Notes: generated from the letters alone by a model not told the origin. DNA of 42,658 nt from Rhodanobacteraceae bacterium (GCA_903970285.1 CAJCHN010000006.1:1-42658), one strand, 5' to 3'. Shown: positions 8,369 through 17,053, numbered from the stretch's first letter. Numbers and translations are program-made.

Positions 8369-8872
8369 TCAGGCTCTTGGAAGGCTGGAAAAATCGCCTG
8401 AGAGGGGGGTCGAGAGGCACATCAGGACAGCATCTTCCGCAGGGTCAATGTAGTAGTTGCGGCGGCGTCCGACTTCCACAAAACCCAGGCTCCGGTAGAG
8501 CTGCAAAGCTCCCGTACTGCCTGCCCGAGCTTCCAGTTCGATCGTCTCGGCATGATTGAGCCGGCACCACGCCGTCATCGACTTGAGGAGTGCCCGACCG
8601 CATCCGTGGCGCCGGACCGCAGAACGCACCGCGACGCTCTCGATCTCACCGACGCCGCCTGCCACTTTTCCAACGGCAAAGCCGGCGATCGAGTCCGCCC
8701 ACTCTGCGACCAGCAGGCAGCGGCTGACGGCGCCCGTGTCGGCCATGATCCGCTGATACTCCGCTTGTCCCCAATGAGGCGCGGTCTCTGCTTCGCGCTC
8801 GATGGTCACGATCTCGGTCAGGTCAGCCGCAACAGCCGGCCGGATCGAACACGATGCGGGCGCCGCAGTCAC
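8369..8872 (-). CDS. rimI: Ribosomal-protein alanine N-acetyltransferase
   Basis: A 167-residue GNAT acetyltransferase. The acetyl-CoA loop is visible as VRSAVRRHGCGRALL and the C-terminal part as LELEARAGSTGALQLYRSLGFVEVGRR-like residues, with NYYIDPAEDAVLM in the position typical of RimI. It probably acetylates the N-terminus of ribosomal protein S18. The longest frame begins at 8944, inside tsaB, but GTG 8872 has AGGAG seven bases upstream and overlaps the tsaB stop as GTGA, so I take it as the start. tsaB-rimI adjacency is common in bacteria and supports the assignment over other GNAT enzymes. Confidence 0.85.
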   Translation of the reverse strand: MTAAPASCSIRPAVAADLTEIVTIEREAETAPHWGQAEYQRIMADTGAVSRCLLVAEWADSIAGFAVGKVAGGVGEIESVAVRSAVRRHGCGRALLKSMTAWCRLNHAETIELEARAGSTGALQLYRSLGFVEVGRRRNYYIDPAEDAVLMCLSTPLSGDFSSLPRA

Positions 8873-9498
8873 GCCCGCTCCTGGAGCAGTTCCGCGTCGG
8901 TGCGGCGCAGGTAATTGGCGTCGATCGAGGCAACATCGCTCCATTGGCTCTGTTCCACGCGGATCAGCATCATCGCGCGCATCGTCTCCGCCGGGGGCTC
9001 CGGGGTGAGAGCAATGCCAAGTTGTTCGGCGACCCGCGGCTCACAGGCGATCCCGTTGCTCGCGGCGATCGCGGAACGCGCCTCGGCGCCGGAGACCAGT
9101 CGCTCTGAGATCCGTTCCCCGCCTTTGTAGACGCCGCAGAAGAACTCTCCGCGGCCAGCGTCGAGCAGTGCGACCGCCTGGGCCGCAGGCACGCTCGAAG
9201 CCAGCAGCGCAAGGCGGGACATGGCAACCAAAGGAACGCCGAGCGCCTCGCAAAGACCCTTGGCCGCGCTCAGGCCGACCCGAACGCCGGTGAAGGAGCC
9301 GGGCCCGTGGACGACGCCGATGGCGTCCAGCTCCGCCAGGGTCCAGCCGGACTCGGCAAAGAGATGACGGACCGCCGGCATCAGCGCTTCGGAGGTGCCG
9401 CGACCCGGCAGCGCCTCCTCCGCGATGACTTCGGCTTCGGTGGTGAGCGCGGCCACGCCGTTGTTTCCGCAGGTGTTGATGACGAGGAAGCGCATCAT
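8869..9498 (-). CDS. tsaB: tRNA t6A biosynthesis protein TsaB
   Basis: A 209-residue ASKHA-fold protein (YeaZ). With TsaD, TsaC and TsaE it makes N6-threonylcarbamoyladenosine at A37 of ANN-decoding tRNAs; TsaB is the non-catalytic dimerisation partner of TsaD. The N-terminal strand MRFLVINTCGNNGVAAL and the family signature GVVHGPGSFTGVRVGLSAAKGL are clear. Tandem ATG codons at 9498 and 9495 overlap the stop of the upstream meaB fusion. The gene overlaps rimI at the 3' end. Nothing is odd in length or motifs. Confidence 0.93.
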   Translation of the reverse strand: MMRFLVINTCGNNGVAALTTEAEVIAEEALPGRGTSEALMPAVRHLFAESGWTLAELDAIGVVHGPGSFTGVRVGLSAAKGLCEALGVPLVAMSRLALLASSVPAAQAVALLDAGRGEFFCGVYKGGERISERLVSGAEARSAIAASNGIACEPRVAEQLGIALTPEPPAETMRAMMLIRVEQSQWSDVASIDANYLRRTDAELLQERA

Positions 9499-10676
9499 TC
9501 GCCCACCAGCTCCAGCAGCACTCCGCCGGTACTGGCGGGATGCACAAAGAAGTAGCGATGGCCGCCCGCGCCGACGCGGATGGCATCGCTCGCCAGGCGC
9601 ACGCCAGCGGCCTGCAGGTCGGCGAAATGCTGGTCCAGGCGCTCGACCCGAAGCGCGATGTGATGCAGACCTTCGCCGCGCCGGCTGATGAAGCGCCCGA
9701 TCACCGAGTCTTCGACCACCGCTTCCAGCAGCTCGATGCGGCTTTGCTCCAGCGGAAGCATGGCGGTGCGCACCTGCTCGTGCTCGATCGTCTCCTCATG
9801 GGTGATCCGCAGGCCGAGTCGCTCATAGAAGCCCGACACCGCGGAGATGCTGCGTACGGCTACGCCGAGGTGATCCAGGCGAGCCAATGGCAAGGCGCTC
9901 TCGACCTTTTCCATCCGGGCAGCAGCGGCGTCCGCGATGGCCGAGAGCAGATCGCCGACGCCCTCGCCCGAACTGGCGACCGTCCGCACCACCGGGGGAA
10001 CCCACGCACGATGTGCCGGGGCGAGCGACTGCATTGCCAGCACGTGGGCCTCGACCTGATCGGCTCCGGGCAGGTCCGCCTTGTTGACCACAAAGATGTC
10101 CGCGGCTTCCATGACCCCGGCCTTGAGGCTTTGCACGTCGTCGCCCATGCCCGGCACCAGCAGCAGCACGGTGATATCGACTAGATGGCTGACGGAGACT
10201 TCATCCTGCCCGACGCCCACTGTTTCTACGATCACGATGCCGAAGCCGGCGGCTTCAAGGACGGCGACAACACCCTCTACCCCGGAGGCTAAGCCTCCCT
10301 GTGCCCGCCGGGAAGCCATGCTGCGGATGTACACGCCGGCATCGCCGGTAAATCCCTGCATGCGGATGCGGTCGCCGAGCAGGGCCCCGCCGGTATACGG
10401 GCTGGTGGGGTCGACGGCGACCACACCCACGGTTTCTCCTCGGCTGCGCAGGAGCCGGATCATCTGATCGACCAGTGTGCTCTTGCCCGCGCCGGCAGAG
10501 CCGGTGACCCCGATGCGGCGGCCGCGGCGTGCGACCTGCCGGCACGCGGAGACGATCTCTCCGGCCAACGCGCCGCCGCCTTCCACCAGCGAGATCGCCC
10601 GCGCCAGGGCTCGCCCGTCGCCGGCGGCGAGCCGGTCTATCATCGGTTGCAGGTCGTTCTTTGTCTCTGCCGTCAT
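9495..10676 (-). CDS. Fusion of MeaB GTPase and methylmalonyl-CoA epimerase
   Basis: A 393-residue two-domain protein. Residues 1-255 are a MeaB/ArgK-type G3E GTPase: Walker A GSAGAGKST (59-67), VDPTSPYTGGALLGDRIRM, the switch region ETVGVGQDE (151-159) and NKAD (198-201). MeaB loads and protects adenosylcobalamin in methylmalonyl-CoA mutase. Residues 265-393 are a vicinal-oxygen-chelate domain like methylmalonyl-CoA epimerase, with likely metal ligands His269 (LDHLGVAV), a Glu near 315, His338/339 (LHHIALRV) and Glu389 (LLELVGE). The usual C-terminal helical dimerisation tail of MeaB is absent and the epimerase takes its place. No mutase gene is in the window. It heads the operon with tsaB; the ATG at 10676 has only a weak ribosome-binding site. 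Confidence 0.9.
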   Translation of the reverse strand: MTAETKNDLQPMIDRLAAGDGRALARAISLVEGGGALAGEIVSACRQVARRGRRIGVTGSAGAGKSTLVDQMIRLLRSRGETVGVVAVDPTSPYTGGALLGDRIRMQGFTGDAGVYIRSMASRRAQGGLASGVEGVVAVLEAAGFGIVIVETVGVGQDEVSVSHLVDITVLLLVPGMGDDVQSLKAGVMEAADIFVVNKADLPGADQVEAHVLAMQSLAPAHRAWVPPVVRTVASSGEGVGDLLSAIADAAAARMEKVESALPLARLDHLGVAVRSISAVSGFYERLGLRITHEETIEHEQVRTAMLPLEQSRIELLEAVVEDSVIGRFISRRGEGLHHIALRVERLDQHFADLQAAGVRLASDAIRVGAGGHRYFFVHPASTGGVLLELVGE

Positions 10677-10749
10677 CCCAAGGGTGATGTTAGAGCAGAC
10701 TCGCTGTCCTTGCGCTCAGCAGTCTCCTCCGAAGCGCATCTGAAAGGCC

Positions 10750-11400
10750 ATGCAGACGACCTTCCTCAGCGCCGGGTGCGCCATCCGACTCGACGTCTCG
10801 GTACCGGCAGCCCCCGGCCCGCATCCCGCCATCCTGATCCTGCACGGCTCCGGAGGCAATAGCGGCTACTGGCTGGACCGCATCGCACCGTTCACCGGGG
10901 GGCTTAACCTTGCGCTCTTCGCCGTGCATTATTTCGATGCGACCGGCACCAGCCGCGCCGAGCCCGCACAGTTGAACGACGGAGTTCATGTGCCCGCCTG
11001 GCTGCAGACGGTGCGCGACGCAATCGCCCACCTGCGCACGCTGCCGGGAGTCGATTCCAAGAGGATTGCGCTGGTCGGCATCTCGCTGGGCGGCTTTCTC
11101 GCGCTCGCGCTTGGCACCGAACCGGAGCAGAAGATCCGCACGATCGTCTCCATCTCCGGTGGCCTGGCGCCTCCATGGGACACTCTGGCGGACGCTGCTT
11201 TTCCGCCCACACTGATCCTGCACGGCGACCGCGACACGGTGGTTCCGGTATCCCAGGCGCATGCGGTCGACGCTATCCTGACCCGGCTCGGCGTTCGGCA
11301 CGAGCTGCGAATCCTGCCGGGGGAGGGTCATTTCTTCTCCGCCGGCGCACAACTGCAACTGCTTGGCGAGTTCGCCAGGTTCCTCGGCGCGAACCTCTAA
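10750..11400 (+). CDS. Alpha/beta hydrolase of the dienelactone hydrolase type
   Basis: A 216-residue single-domain hydrolase. The oxyanion segment AILILHGSGGNSGYW, nucleophile elbow GISLGG, acid residue in LILHGDRDTVVPV and catalytic histidine in LPGEGHFF complete a Ser-Asp-His triad. No signal peptide is visible, so it is probably cytosolic. The family covers carboxylic-ester hydrolases, dienelactone hydrolases and small prolyl peptidases, and the substrate cannot be told. It diverges from the meaB operon across about 70 bases and is followed 27 bases later by a small transporter gene on the same strand. Confidence 0.85.
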   Translation: MQTTFLSAGCAIRLDVSVPAAPGPHPAILILHGSGGNSGYWLDRIAPFTGGLNLALFAVHYFDATGTSRAEPAQLNDGVHVPAWLQTVRDAIAHLRTLPGVDSKRIALVGISLGGFLALALGTEPEQKIRTIVSISGGLAPPWDTLADAAFPPTLILHGDRDTVVPVSQAHAVDAILTRLGVRHELRILPGEGHFFSAGAQLQLLGEFARFLGANL

Positions 11401-11427
11401 CCATCCCACTCCTCAAGGAAGATCGTC

Positions 11428-11868
11428 ATGAACTGGCTTCTTTTCCTCGCCGCGCTGGGCGCCGTTGTTGCCAATCCCTTCCAGTCCGGCCTGAATGCAG
11501 AGCTGCACAAGCGCCTGGGCTCGCCGGTCTGGACCACCGTTGTCGTCTATCTGAGCGGCCTCGCGGGCATCCTGCTGGTGCAGGCGATTTTCCGTCAGCC
11601 GTTGCCGATGGACAAGGCGGCGGCGACTCCCTGGTGGGCGTGGCTCGGCGGCATCGTCAGCATCGTCTCCACCATCATCGGACTCACCATCGCGCAACGT
11701 ATGGGCTCCGGACTGTTCACCGGTGCGTCGCTCACGGCTTCGCTGGTCACCTCCACCCTGCTCGATCAGTTCGGCCTGATCGGGTTCAGACAGCACACCG
11801 CCTCGCCCCAGCGGATGGCCGGCTGTGCGCTGATGATCGCAGGATTGTGGTTGATTGCGCGCTTTTGA
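11428..11868 (+). CDS. DMT-type small membrane transporter (YdcZ/DUF606 family)
   Basis: A 146-residue protein with four to five hydrophobic helices, the size of a half-transporter of the DMT superfamily. The pattern ANPFQSGLNAELHKRLGSPVWTT and, later, ASLTASLVTSTLLDQFGL is characteristic of the YdcZ/DUF606 group, whose proteins usually act as dimers. AAGGA lies at a good distance before ATG 11428. Substrate unknown. It may be co-transcribed with the preceding hydrolase gene. Confidence 0.82.
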   Translation: MNWLLFLAALGAVVANPFQSGLNAELHKRLGSPVWTTVVVYLSGLAGILLVQAIFRQPLPMDKAAATPWWAWLGGIVSIVSTIIGLTIAQRMGSGLFTGASLTASLVTSTLLDQFGLIGFRQHTASPQRMAGCALMIAGLWLIARF

Positions 11869-11931
11869 GCTGATTGCGCGTAGCTGAACTCGCCGCCGCC
11901 GGGCCGCGCCCTGCTACACTCCAGCAGGCCG

Positions 11932-13245
11932 ATGTCTCCCTTTGCCCCCACTGCCGAACGTGCGGCCGACCGGGCTGCCGAGTGCAACTCGAAGATGCGC
12001 TGGTTGGTCTGCGGGCTGCTGTTCCTGGCAACAACGATCAACTACATGGACCGGTCGGTCTTTTCGCTGATCGAACCGGCGCTGCACCAGCTGCCGTTCA
12101 TGGGCTGGAAGAGCAGTCTGGACGCCGCCCACCAGCAGATCTTCAACAACCACTTCGCCAACGTCCTCATCTTCTTCCAGGCGGCGTACGGGATCGGCTT
12201 CCTCTGCGCCGGGCGGCTGATCGACAAGCTGGGCACCAGGCTGGGTTACGCGCTCGCGATTTCGCTGTGGGCGATGGCCTCTATGGGTCACGTCTTCGTG
12301 AACTCGGTGGCGGGTTTCTGCCTGGCGCGTTTTCTGCTGGGGCTGGGTGAGTCGGGCAACTTTCCGGCGGCCATCAAGGCCATCGCCGAGTGGTTTCCGG
12401 CGGAGGAACGCGCGCTGGCCACCGGGCTTTTCAACTCCGGCTCGAACTTCGCCTCGCTGGTGGCGCCGCTGTTGATTCCATTCGTCACCGCGCTGTATGG
12501 ATGGCGGGCAGGTTTCTTGACGACCGGCTCGATGGGCCTGCTCTGGCTGGTGCTTTGGCTCTGCTTCCCTTACGACCGCCTGCGGCCGGCTTCGGCCACC
12601 GCCCACCCGGCGGCGGAGCCCGGAGGATTCTTCAACCTGTTTGCGCAGCTTGCCCGGACGCGCAGGCTGTGGGCCTTCTCGGTGCCAAAGGCGCTGACCG
12701 ATCCCGTCTGGTGGTTCTACCTGTTCTGGCTGCCCAAGTACTTCAACGAAAATTATGGGCTGGATCTGAAGCATGTCGGGCTGCCGCTGATCGTCATCTA
12801 CTGCGGCTCGTCGGTCGGCTCAATCGGAGGCGGCTGGCTGTCCGGCTTCCGCATCCGCGGCGGAGCCTCGGTCGCGGCCGGGCGACGGTTCGCGCTGCTG
12901 ACCTGCGCCTGCGGGGCGCTGCCGGTAGTGCTGGTGCCGCTGGCAAAGACCTTCTTTCCGGCTAACATCTGGATGCCGATCGTGCTGCTGACTCTGGCGG
13001 CGGCGGCGCACCAGGGCTGGTCGGCAAACCTCTACACCACCTCCGGCGATATGTTTCCAGCCTCCGCAGTCTCTACGGTCAACGGCATCGGCGGTGCGTC
13101 GGGCGCGCTGGGCGGCGTGGTGTTCACGTTCATTGTGAAAGCCACCTGGACCTCGCATCCGATCCTTATCTTCGGTCTCGCTTCGTGCGCGTACCTGGTG
13201 GCCTTCGCCATCTTCCGAACGCTTGCGCCGCGGAGTCTGGCGTAA
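11932..13245 (+). CDS. MFS transporter of the anion:cation symporter (ExuT-like) type
   Basis: A 437-residue major-facilitator protein with about twelve hydrophobic segments. The first helix ends TINYMDRSVFSL and is followed by a signature loop (GRLIDKLGTRLGYAL) and LLGLGESGNFPAAIKAIAEW, all typical of the ACS family that imports hexuronates, galactonate or related sugar acids. The second half starts around residue 235 (RRLWAFSVPKALTDPVWWFY). The sugar-acid substrate is family inference; no uronate catabolic gene is nearby. Start ATG 11932 has AGG a few bases upstream. A 25-residue polar N-terminus precedes the first helix. Confidence 0.88.
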   Translation: MSPFAPTAERAADRAAECNSKMRWLVCGLLFLATTINYMDRSVFSLIEPALHQLPFMGWKSSLDAAHQQIFNNHFANVLIFFQAAYGIGFLCAGRLIDKLGTRLGYALAISLWAMASMGHVFVNSVAGFCLARFLLGLGESGNFPAAIKAIAEWFPAEERALATGLFNSGSNFASLVAPLLIPFVTALYGWRAGFLTTGSMGLLWLVLWLCFPYDRLRPASATAHPAAEPGGFFNLFAQLARTRRLWAFSVPKALTDPVWWFYLFWLPKYFNENYGLDLKHVGLPLIVIYCGSSVGSIGGGWLSGFRIRGGASVAAGRRFALLTCACGALPVVLVPLAKTFFPANIWMPIVLLTLAAAAHQGWSANLYTTSGDMFPASAVSTVNGIGGASGALGGVVFTFIVKATWTSHPILIFGLASCAYLVAFAIFRTLAPRSLA

Positions 13246-13278
13246 GCGGCTCGGCGTAACGGCATGCACCGCGGCGGT

Positions 13279-13305
13279 TTGACGGCGCGTTCTCCCTGCT
13301 ATCCT
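13279..13305 (+). promoter_or_regulatory. Possible sigma-70-type promoter of metG
   Basis: TTGACG (13279-13284) and TATCCT (13300-13305) are separated by 15 bases, and the metG ATG lies 16 bases after the -10 box. The boxes are reasonable but the spacer is short, so this is a weak candidate; if used, the leader would be only about ten bases. Confidence 0.28.
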
Positions 13306-13321
13306 TGACCCTAGGTCTTCC

Positions 13322-15697
13322 ATGCCGCAAACACCCGAAAAATTCTTTCTCACCACCCCGATTTACTACGTCAACGCGCGTCCTCACATCGGCCACGCGT
13401 ACACGACCATCGTCGCCGACGTGCTGGCGCGGCGGCATCGGCTGCTGGGCCACGACACCTATTTCCTGACCGGCACCGACGAGCACGGACAGAAGATCGA
13501 GCGCTCCGCGGCCGCGGCCGGAATCGCGCCGCAGGCCTTTGCCGACGAGGTCTCCGCGTCATTCCGCACGCTGTGGGATCGTATGGGGCTGACCTGCGAC
13601 CAGTTCATCCGCACCACGTCCGAAGAGCATAAGCGCGGCGTGCAGAAGCTGTTCCTGGCGCTGCAGGCCGCCGGCGCCATCTACAAGGACACCTACACGG
13701 GACAGTACTGTGTCTCCGACGAGGCGTTTGTGGATGTGCCGGTGGGCGCGCCGTGCCCCGACTGCGGCCGCGTGACGGAGACCGTCTCCGAGACCAACTA
13801 CTATTTCAAGCTTTCTGCGTATCAGCAGCCGATCCTCAAGCTGATCGAGTCGAACCAGTTGCTGATCCAGCCGGACTCGCGCCGCAACGAGGTGCTGAGC
13901 TTTCTGCGCGGCGGGTTGAACGATCTCAGCATCTCGCGGACCAGCTTCAAATGGGGCATCGCGGTGCCCGGCGATGAAGCTCACGTGATCTACGTGTGGC
14001 TGGATGCGCTGGCGAATTACATGACCGCGCTCGGCTACGGGGCTCAGGACGATTCGCTGTGGAAGCGCTACTGGCCAGCCGATCTGCACATCGTCGGCAA
14101 GGAGATTATCCGCTTCCACTGCGTGTACTGGCCGGCGTTCCTGCTGGCGGCCGGGCTGCCGCTGCCGAAGCAGGTGGTGGCGCATGGCTGGCTCCTGTTC
14201 GAAGAGTCGAAGATGTCGAAGTCGCGCGGCAATATCGTGCGCACGGAGACGATCCTGGATGGGTTTGGTCCGCTCTGCCCCGAGCCCGCCGATCTCGATG
14301 CTTTGTCATTCCGAAGCAAAGCGGAGCAATCTGCGTTTCTCAACCTGCCCCGCGAAGCCAGGCGCAAACACCACCAGGATCTTTTTGCTTCGGACGTCCT
14401 CCGCTACTTCCTGTTGCGCGAGATCCCGTTTGGACAGGATGGCAGCTTCTCGTTCGACGCAATGATCACGCGGTATAACGCGGATCTGGCGAATGGATAT
14501 GGAAATATTACGAGTCGCACCCTTACGATGATCTCGAAGTACTATCCCAATGGGTGTATCCCCAGCCCATCTCCTGAGACGGTGGGGACCGTGACCATCA
14601 ACCCGGCACTCGTCCGCCAGAAGAAGGTCCTTGGAAGCGCACAGATTTACCAGTTCAGCGAAGTGTTGCTGAACGTCTTTCATGAGCGGCTAGACGAGGG
14701 ACTGGTGTTCTCCGCTGCGTTGGAGATGGTCTCGACTTTTCTCGGAGAAGTTGACCGCTTTTTAACGGCGAAGGCACCGTGGCGGATCGCTTCAGGCGGA
14801 GTGGATTCCAAGGGCGAGCTCGCGTCGATCCTCTACACCGCCGCCGAATCCATCCGCATCATCACGGCCCTTCTCTATCCCATCCTGCCTTACTCCACCG
14901 CCTCCGTCTGGCGCCAGCTTGGGCTGGGCGACATTGAAGAAGCCGCACGCAACGGCGAGTTGAACAACCTGCAGTGGGGCGGGCTGAAGCCGGGCACCAA
15001 GCTCGGCCCGCTTGCTCCGATCTTTCCCCGCGCCGACAAAGGACTTGCCCAGATGATGACCGACATGGAATCCCCTGCATCGCTCACCGCCATCACCAGC
15101 CAGCACGACGCGCACACTCCCGCGGTCGATGATCTGCCGGTGGCTTCGCTGGCCTCCGAGCCTCCGAGCACAGAACCGCTGAGCCCGGAGCCAGCCAGCC
15201 ACGATCCTGCCGCTGGTCCGCGCACCAGTACGCTCTCCGAGCCCAACCCGGGCGCGCAGGTCGCCGGCTCGTCGGCCGAGACCACCGAGCGTCCGCCCAC
15301 GCCGCATCACACCGAGGCCCCGGCCAGCGGCATCTTCGCCGGACAACCGGCCGACTCGTCACCGCAGATCACCATCGACGACTTCGCCAAGGTCGAGCTG
15401 CGGGTGGCGCAGGTGGTGGTGTGCGAGCGCATCCCCAAGGCCGACAAGTTGCTGCGCCTGGAGGTCGACCTGGGCTTCGAGAAGCGGCAGATCCTCTCCG
15501 GCATCGCCGAGTGGTACACGCCCGAAGACCTGATCGGGAGGCGCATCGTGGTGATCACCAACCTCGCTCCGCGCAAGATGCGCGGGCTCGAATCGCATGG
15601 CATGCTTCTGGCGGCCAGCGCCCCCGAAGGCGGCAAGCCCGCCCTCGCTACCTTTGGCGACGCGGATCAACTGCCGCTCGGGTCACGCCTGAAGTGA
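13322..15697 (+). CDS. metG: Methionyl-tRNA synthetase with C-terminal tRNA-binding domain and a repeat-containing insertion
   Basis: A 791-residue class I synthetase that charges tRNA-Met. HIGH is at residues 22-25 (RPHIGHAY), the zinc-type knuckle at APCPDCGR, KMSKS at 297-301, and the anticodon-binding helical domain follows. Residues about 575-690 form a Ser/Pro/Glu-rich, probably disordered linker, and the C-terminal 110 residues are an OB-fold tRNA-binding domain (DFAKVELRVAQVVVCERIPKADKLLRLEVD, split here by its known subfeatures). Unusually, about 41 residues (317-357) interrupt the normally contiguous segment between ETILDGFG and SDVLRYFLLREIPFG; part of this insert is read through a copy of the genome's dispersed palindromic repeat. 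The frame is kept, so the enzyme is presumably functional. It is followed 28 bases later by a TauE-like gene. Confidence 0.95.
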   Translation: MPQTPEKFFLTTPIYYVNARPHIGHAYTTIVADVLARRHRLLGHDTYFLTGTDEHGQKIERSAAAAGIAPQAFADEVSASFRTLWDRMGLTCDQFIRTTSEEHKRGVQKLFLALQAAGAIYKDTYTGQYCVSDEAFVDVPVGAPCPDCGRVTETVSETNYYFKLSAYQQPILKLIESNQLLIQPDSRRNEVLSFLRGGLNDLSISRTSFKWGIAVPGDEAHVIYVWLDALANYMTALGYGAQDDSLWKRYWPADLHIVGKEIIRFHCVYWPAFLLAAGLPLPKQVVAHGWLLFEESKMSKSRGNIVRTETILDGFGPLCPEPADLDALSFRSKAEQSAFLNLPREARRKHHQDLFASDVLRYFLLREIPFGQDGSFSFDAMITRYNADLANGYGNITSRTLTMISKYYPNGCIPSPSPETVGTVTINPALVRQKKVLGSAQIYQFSEVLLNVFHERLDEGLVFSAALEMVSTFLGEVDRFLTAKAPWRIASGGVDSKGELASILYTAAESIRIITALLYPILPYSTASVWRQLGLGDIEEAARNGELNNLQWGGLKPGTKLGPLAPIFPRADKGLAQMMTDMESPASLTAITSQHDAHTPAVDDLPVASLASEPPSTEPLSPEPASHDPAAGPRTSTLSEPNPGAQVAGSSAETTERPPTPHHTEAPASGIFAGQPADSSPQITIDDFAKVELRVAQVVVCERIPKADKLLRLEVDLGFEKRQILSGIAEWYTPEDLIGRRIVVITNLAPRKMRGLESHGMLLAASAPEGGKPALATFGDADQLPLGSRLK
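14305..14335 (+). repeat. Dispersed palindromic repeat copy lying in frame inside metG
   Basis: GTCATTCCGAAGCAAAGCGG followed by AGCAATCTGCG matches the general form of the repeat seen at 30642, 31073, 28169 and 35216 (GTCATTC, then GAG/AAG-rich core, then AATC). It is translated as SFRSKAEQSAF within metG. The match is imperfect, so shared ancestry is probable rather than proven. Confidence 0.6.
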
Positions 15698-15725
15698 CTC
15701 AGCCCGCGGCGGTCGCCCAGGGGGG

Positions 15726-16571
15726 TTGTTGAGCATCCTCCTTTTCTCGGGCCTGCTCTTTGCCACGTCCGTGCTGGCCGGGTTTCTGGGTGCATTGACC
15801 GGGCTGGGCGGCGGCGTGGTCATTGTGCCGGTGCTGGCGCTCCTGTTCAAGGTGGACATCCGCTATGCCATCGGCGCTTCGCTGGTTTCGGTGATTGCAA
15901 CCTCATCCGGCGCAGCGGTCGCCTATGTTCGCGAAGGACTGTCGAACATCCGCATCGGCATGTTCCTGGAGGTGGCGACGACCCTCGGGGCGCTGCTGGG
16001 AGCGTACCTGACGGCGCGGGTTTCCAGTCACTGGATCGCCATCGTCTTCGGCGCGGTGCTGCTGTATTCGGCTGCGGCATCGTTCCGCCGGCGCACGGAC
16101 GAGGTGCCGTCGGAGGCGAAGACAGCCAACTCCCTGGCAGCACGGCTGGAGCTTGTGGGCACCCTGCCCGGAGCCGACAACGGAGAACGCTACACCGCGC
16201 AGCACGTTCCGCTTGGGTTCGGCATCATGTTCGGAGCGGGGACGCTATCGGGTCTGCTTGGGATTGGATCGGGCGCGGTGAAGGTGCTGGCCATGGACCA
16301 GGCAATGAAGCTGCCGTTCAAGGTCTCGACCACCACCAGCAACTTCATGATTGGGGTTACGGCGGCGGCCAGCGCCGGCATCTACCTGGCGCGCGGATAC
16401 ATCGATCCTGCGATCGCCATGCCGGTGATGCTTGGGGTGCTGGGTGGCTCGCTGGCGGGAACGCGCATCCTGGTGCGAGCGCAGGTAAAGACGCTCAAGA
16501 GCGTCTTTGCGCTGGTCATCGTGGTGCTGGGATGCGAGATGATCTATAGCGGCTTGAGCGGGAGAATCTGA
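15726..16571 (+). CDS. TauE/SafE family membrane transporter
   Basis: A 281-residue membrane protein with about eight hydrophobic segments. The N-terminal repeat GFLGALTGLGGGVVIVPVLAL and the second-half repeat GTLSGLLGIGSGAVKVLAMD are the paired glycine-rich motifs of TauE/SafE exporters, which move sulfite, sulfoacetate or similar organosulfur anions out of the cell. No ATG fits the start; two consecutive TTG codons at 15726 and 15729 lie just behind AGGGGGG, with 15729 better spaced. Substrate unknown. Its stop overlaps the next gene by TGATG. Confidence 0.83.
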   Translation: MLSILLFSGLLFATSVLAGFLGALTGLGGGVVIVPVLALLFKVDIRYAIGASLVSVIATSSGAAVAYVREGLSNIRIGMFLEVATTLGALLGAYLTARVSSHWIAIVFGAVLLYSAAASFRRRTDEVPSEAKTANSLAARLELVGTLPGADNGERYTAQHVPLGFGIMFGAGTLSGLLGIGSGAVKVLAMDQAMKLPFKVSTTTSNFMIGVTAAASAGIYLARGYIDPAIAMPVMLGVLGGSLAGTRILVRAQVKTLKSVFALVIVVLGCEMIYSGLSGRI

Positions 16572-16963
16572 TGACCCCTCCCTCCATGAATCGTCCCACA
16601 GATCAGGACCTGGACAAGACCGTCGCCGGGATGCTTCGCGTGGGCGTGACCGCGGCAGCGCTTGTGGTCTTAGCCGGAGGAGCCTTGTTGCTGCGGCATC
16701 CGTGGAGACGGGCGGCGGACTACTCGCATTTTCAGCCTGCAGGCGCTTCGCTGCGTACGTTGCCGGGGATCGTCGCCAGCGCGCTTCATCTGGATCCGCG
16801 AGGCATCGTCCAGCTTGGCTTGCTGCTGCTGATCGCGACCCCGGTGGCGCGGGTCGTGTTCTGTGTCATCGGCTTCGCCCGGCAGCGCGATCGGCTGTAC
16901 GTGGCCGTCAGCGCGCTGGTGCTGGCGATCCTGGTCTACAGCCTGAGCAAGGGCGGCCGCTGA
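16571..16963 (+). CDS. DUF1634 family membrane protein
   Basis: A 130-residue protein with three hydrophobic helices (near residues 22-43, 80-101 and 108-125). The motif VGVTAAALVVLAGGALLL and the RGIVQLGLLLLIATPVARV segment are those of the DUF1634 family, which is regularly found next to TauE/SafE genes and may be an accessory subunit. ATG shares a base with the TauE stop codon (TGATG), so the two are translationally coupled. No function is known for the family. Confidence 0.82.
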   Translation: MTPPSMNRPTDQDLDKTVAGMLRVGVTAAALVVLAGGALLLRHPWRRAADYSHFQPAGASLRTLPGIVASALHLDPRGIVQLGLLLLIATPVARVVFCVIGFARQRDRLYVAVSALVLAILVYSLSKGGR

Positions 16964-16989
16964 AGAAGACCGTGGCTTATCGAACAAGA

Positions 16990-17016
16990 CGAGGGGACGC
17001 AGAAAGCGTCCCCTCG
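16990..17016. terminator. Hairpin between convergent genes, probable terminator
   Basis: CGAGGGGACGC (16990-17000) and GCGTCCCCTCG (17006-17016) form a perfect 11-bp stem with a five-base AGAAA loop. It lies between the DUF1634 stop and the end of the convergent subtilase gene. There is no strong T-run on either side, so efficiency is uncertain, but position and strength suit a bidirectional terminator. Confidence 0.6.
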
Positions 17017-17053
17017 CTGCAGTTCCGCCAGTACTGCTTTCGAGCATTGCGCT

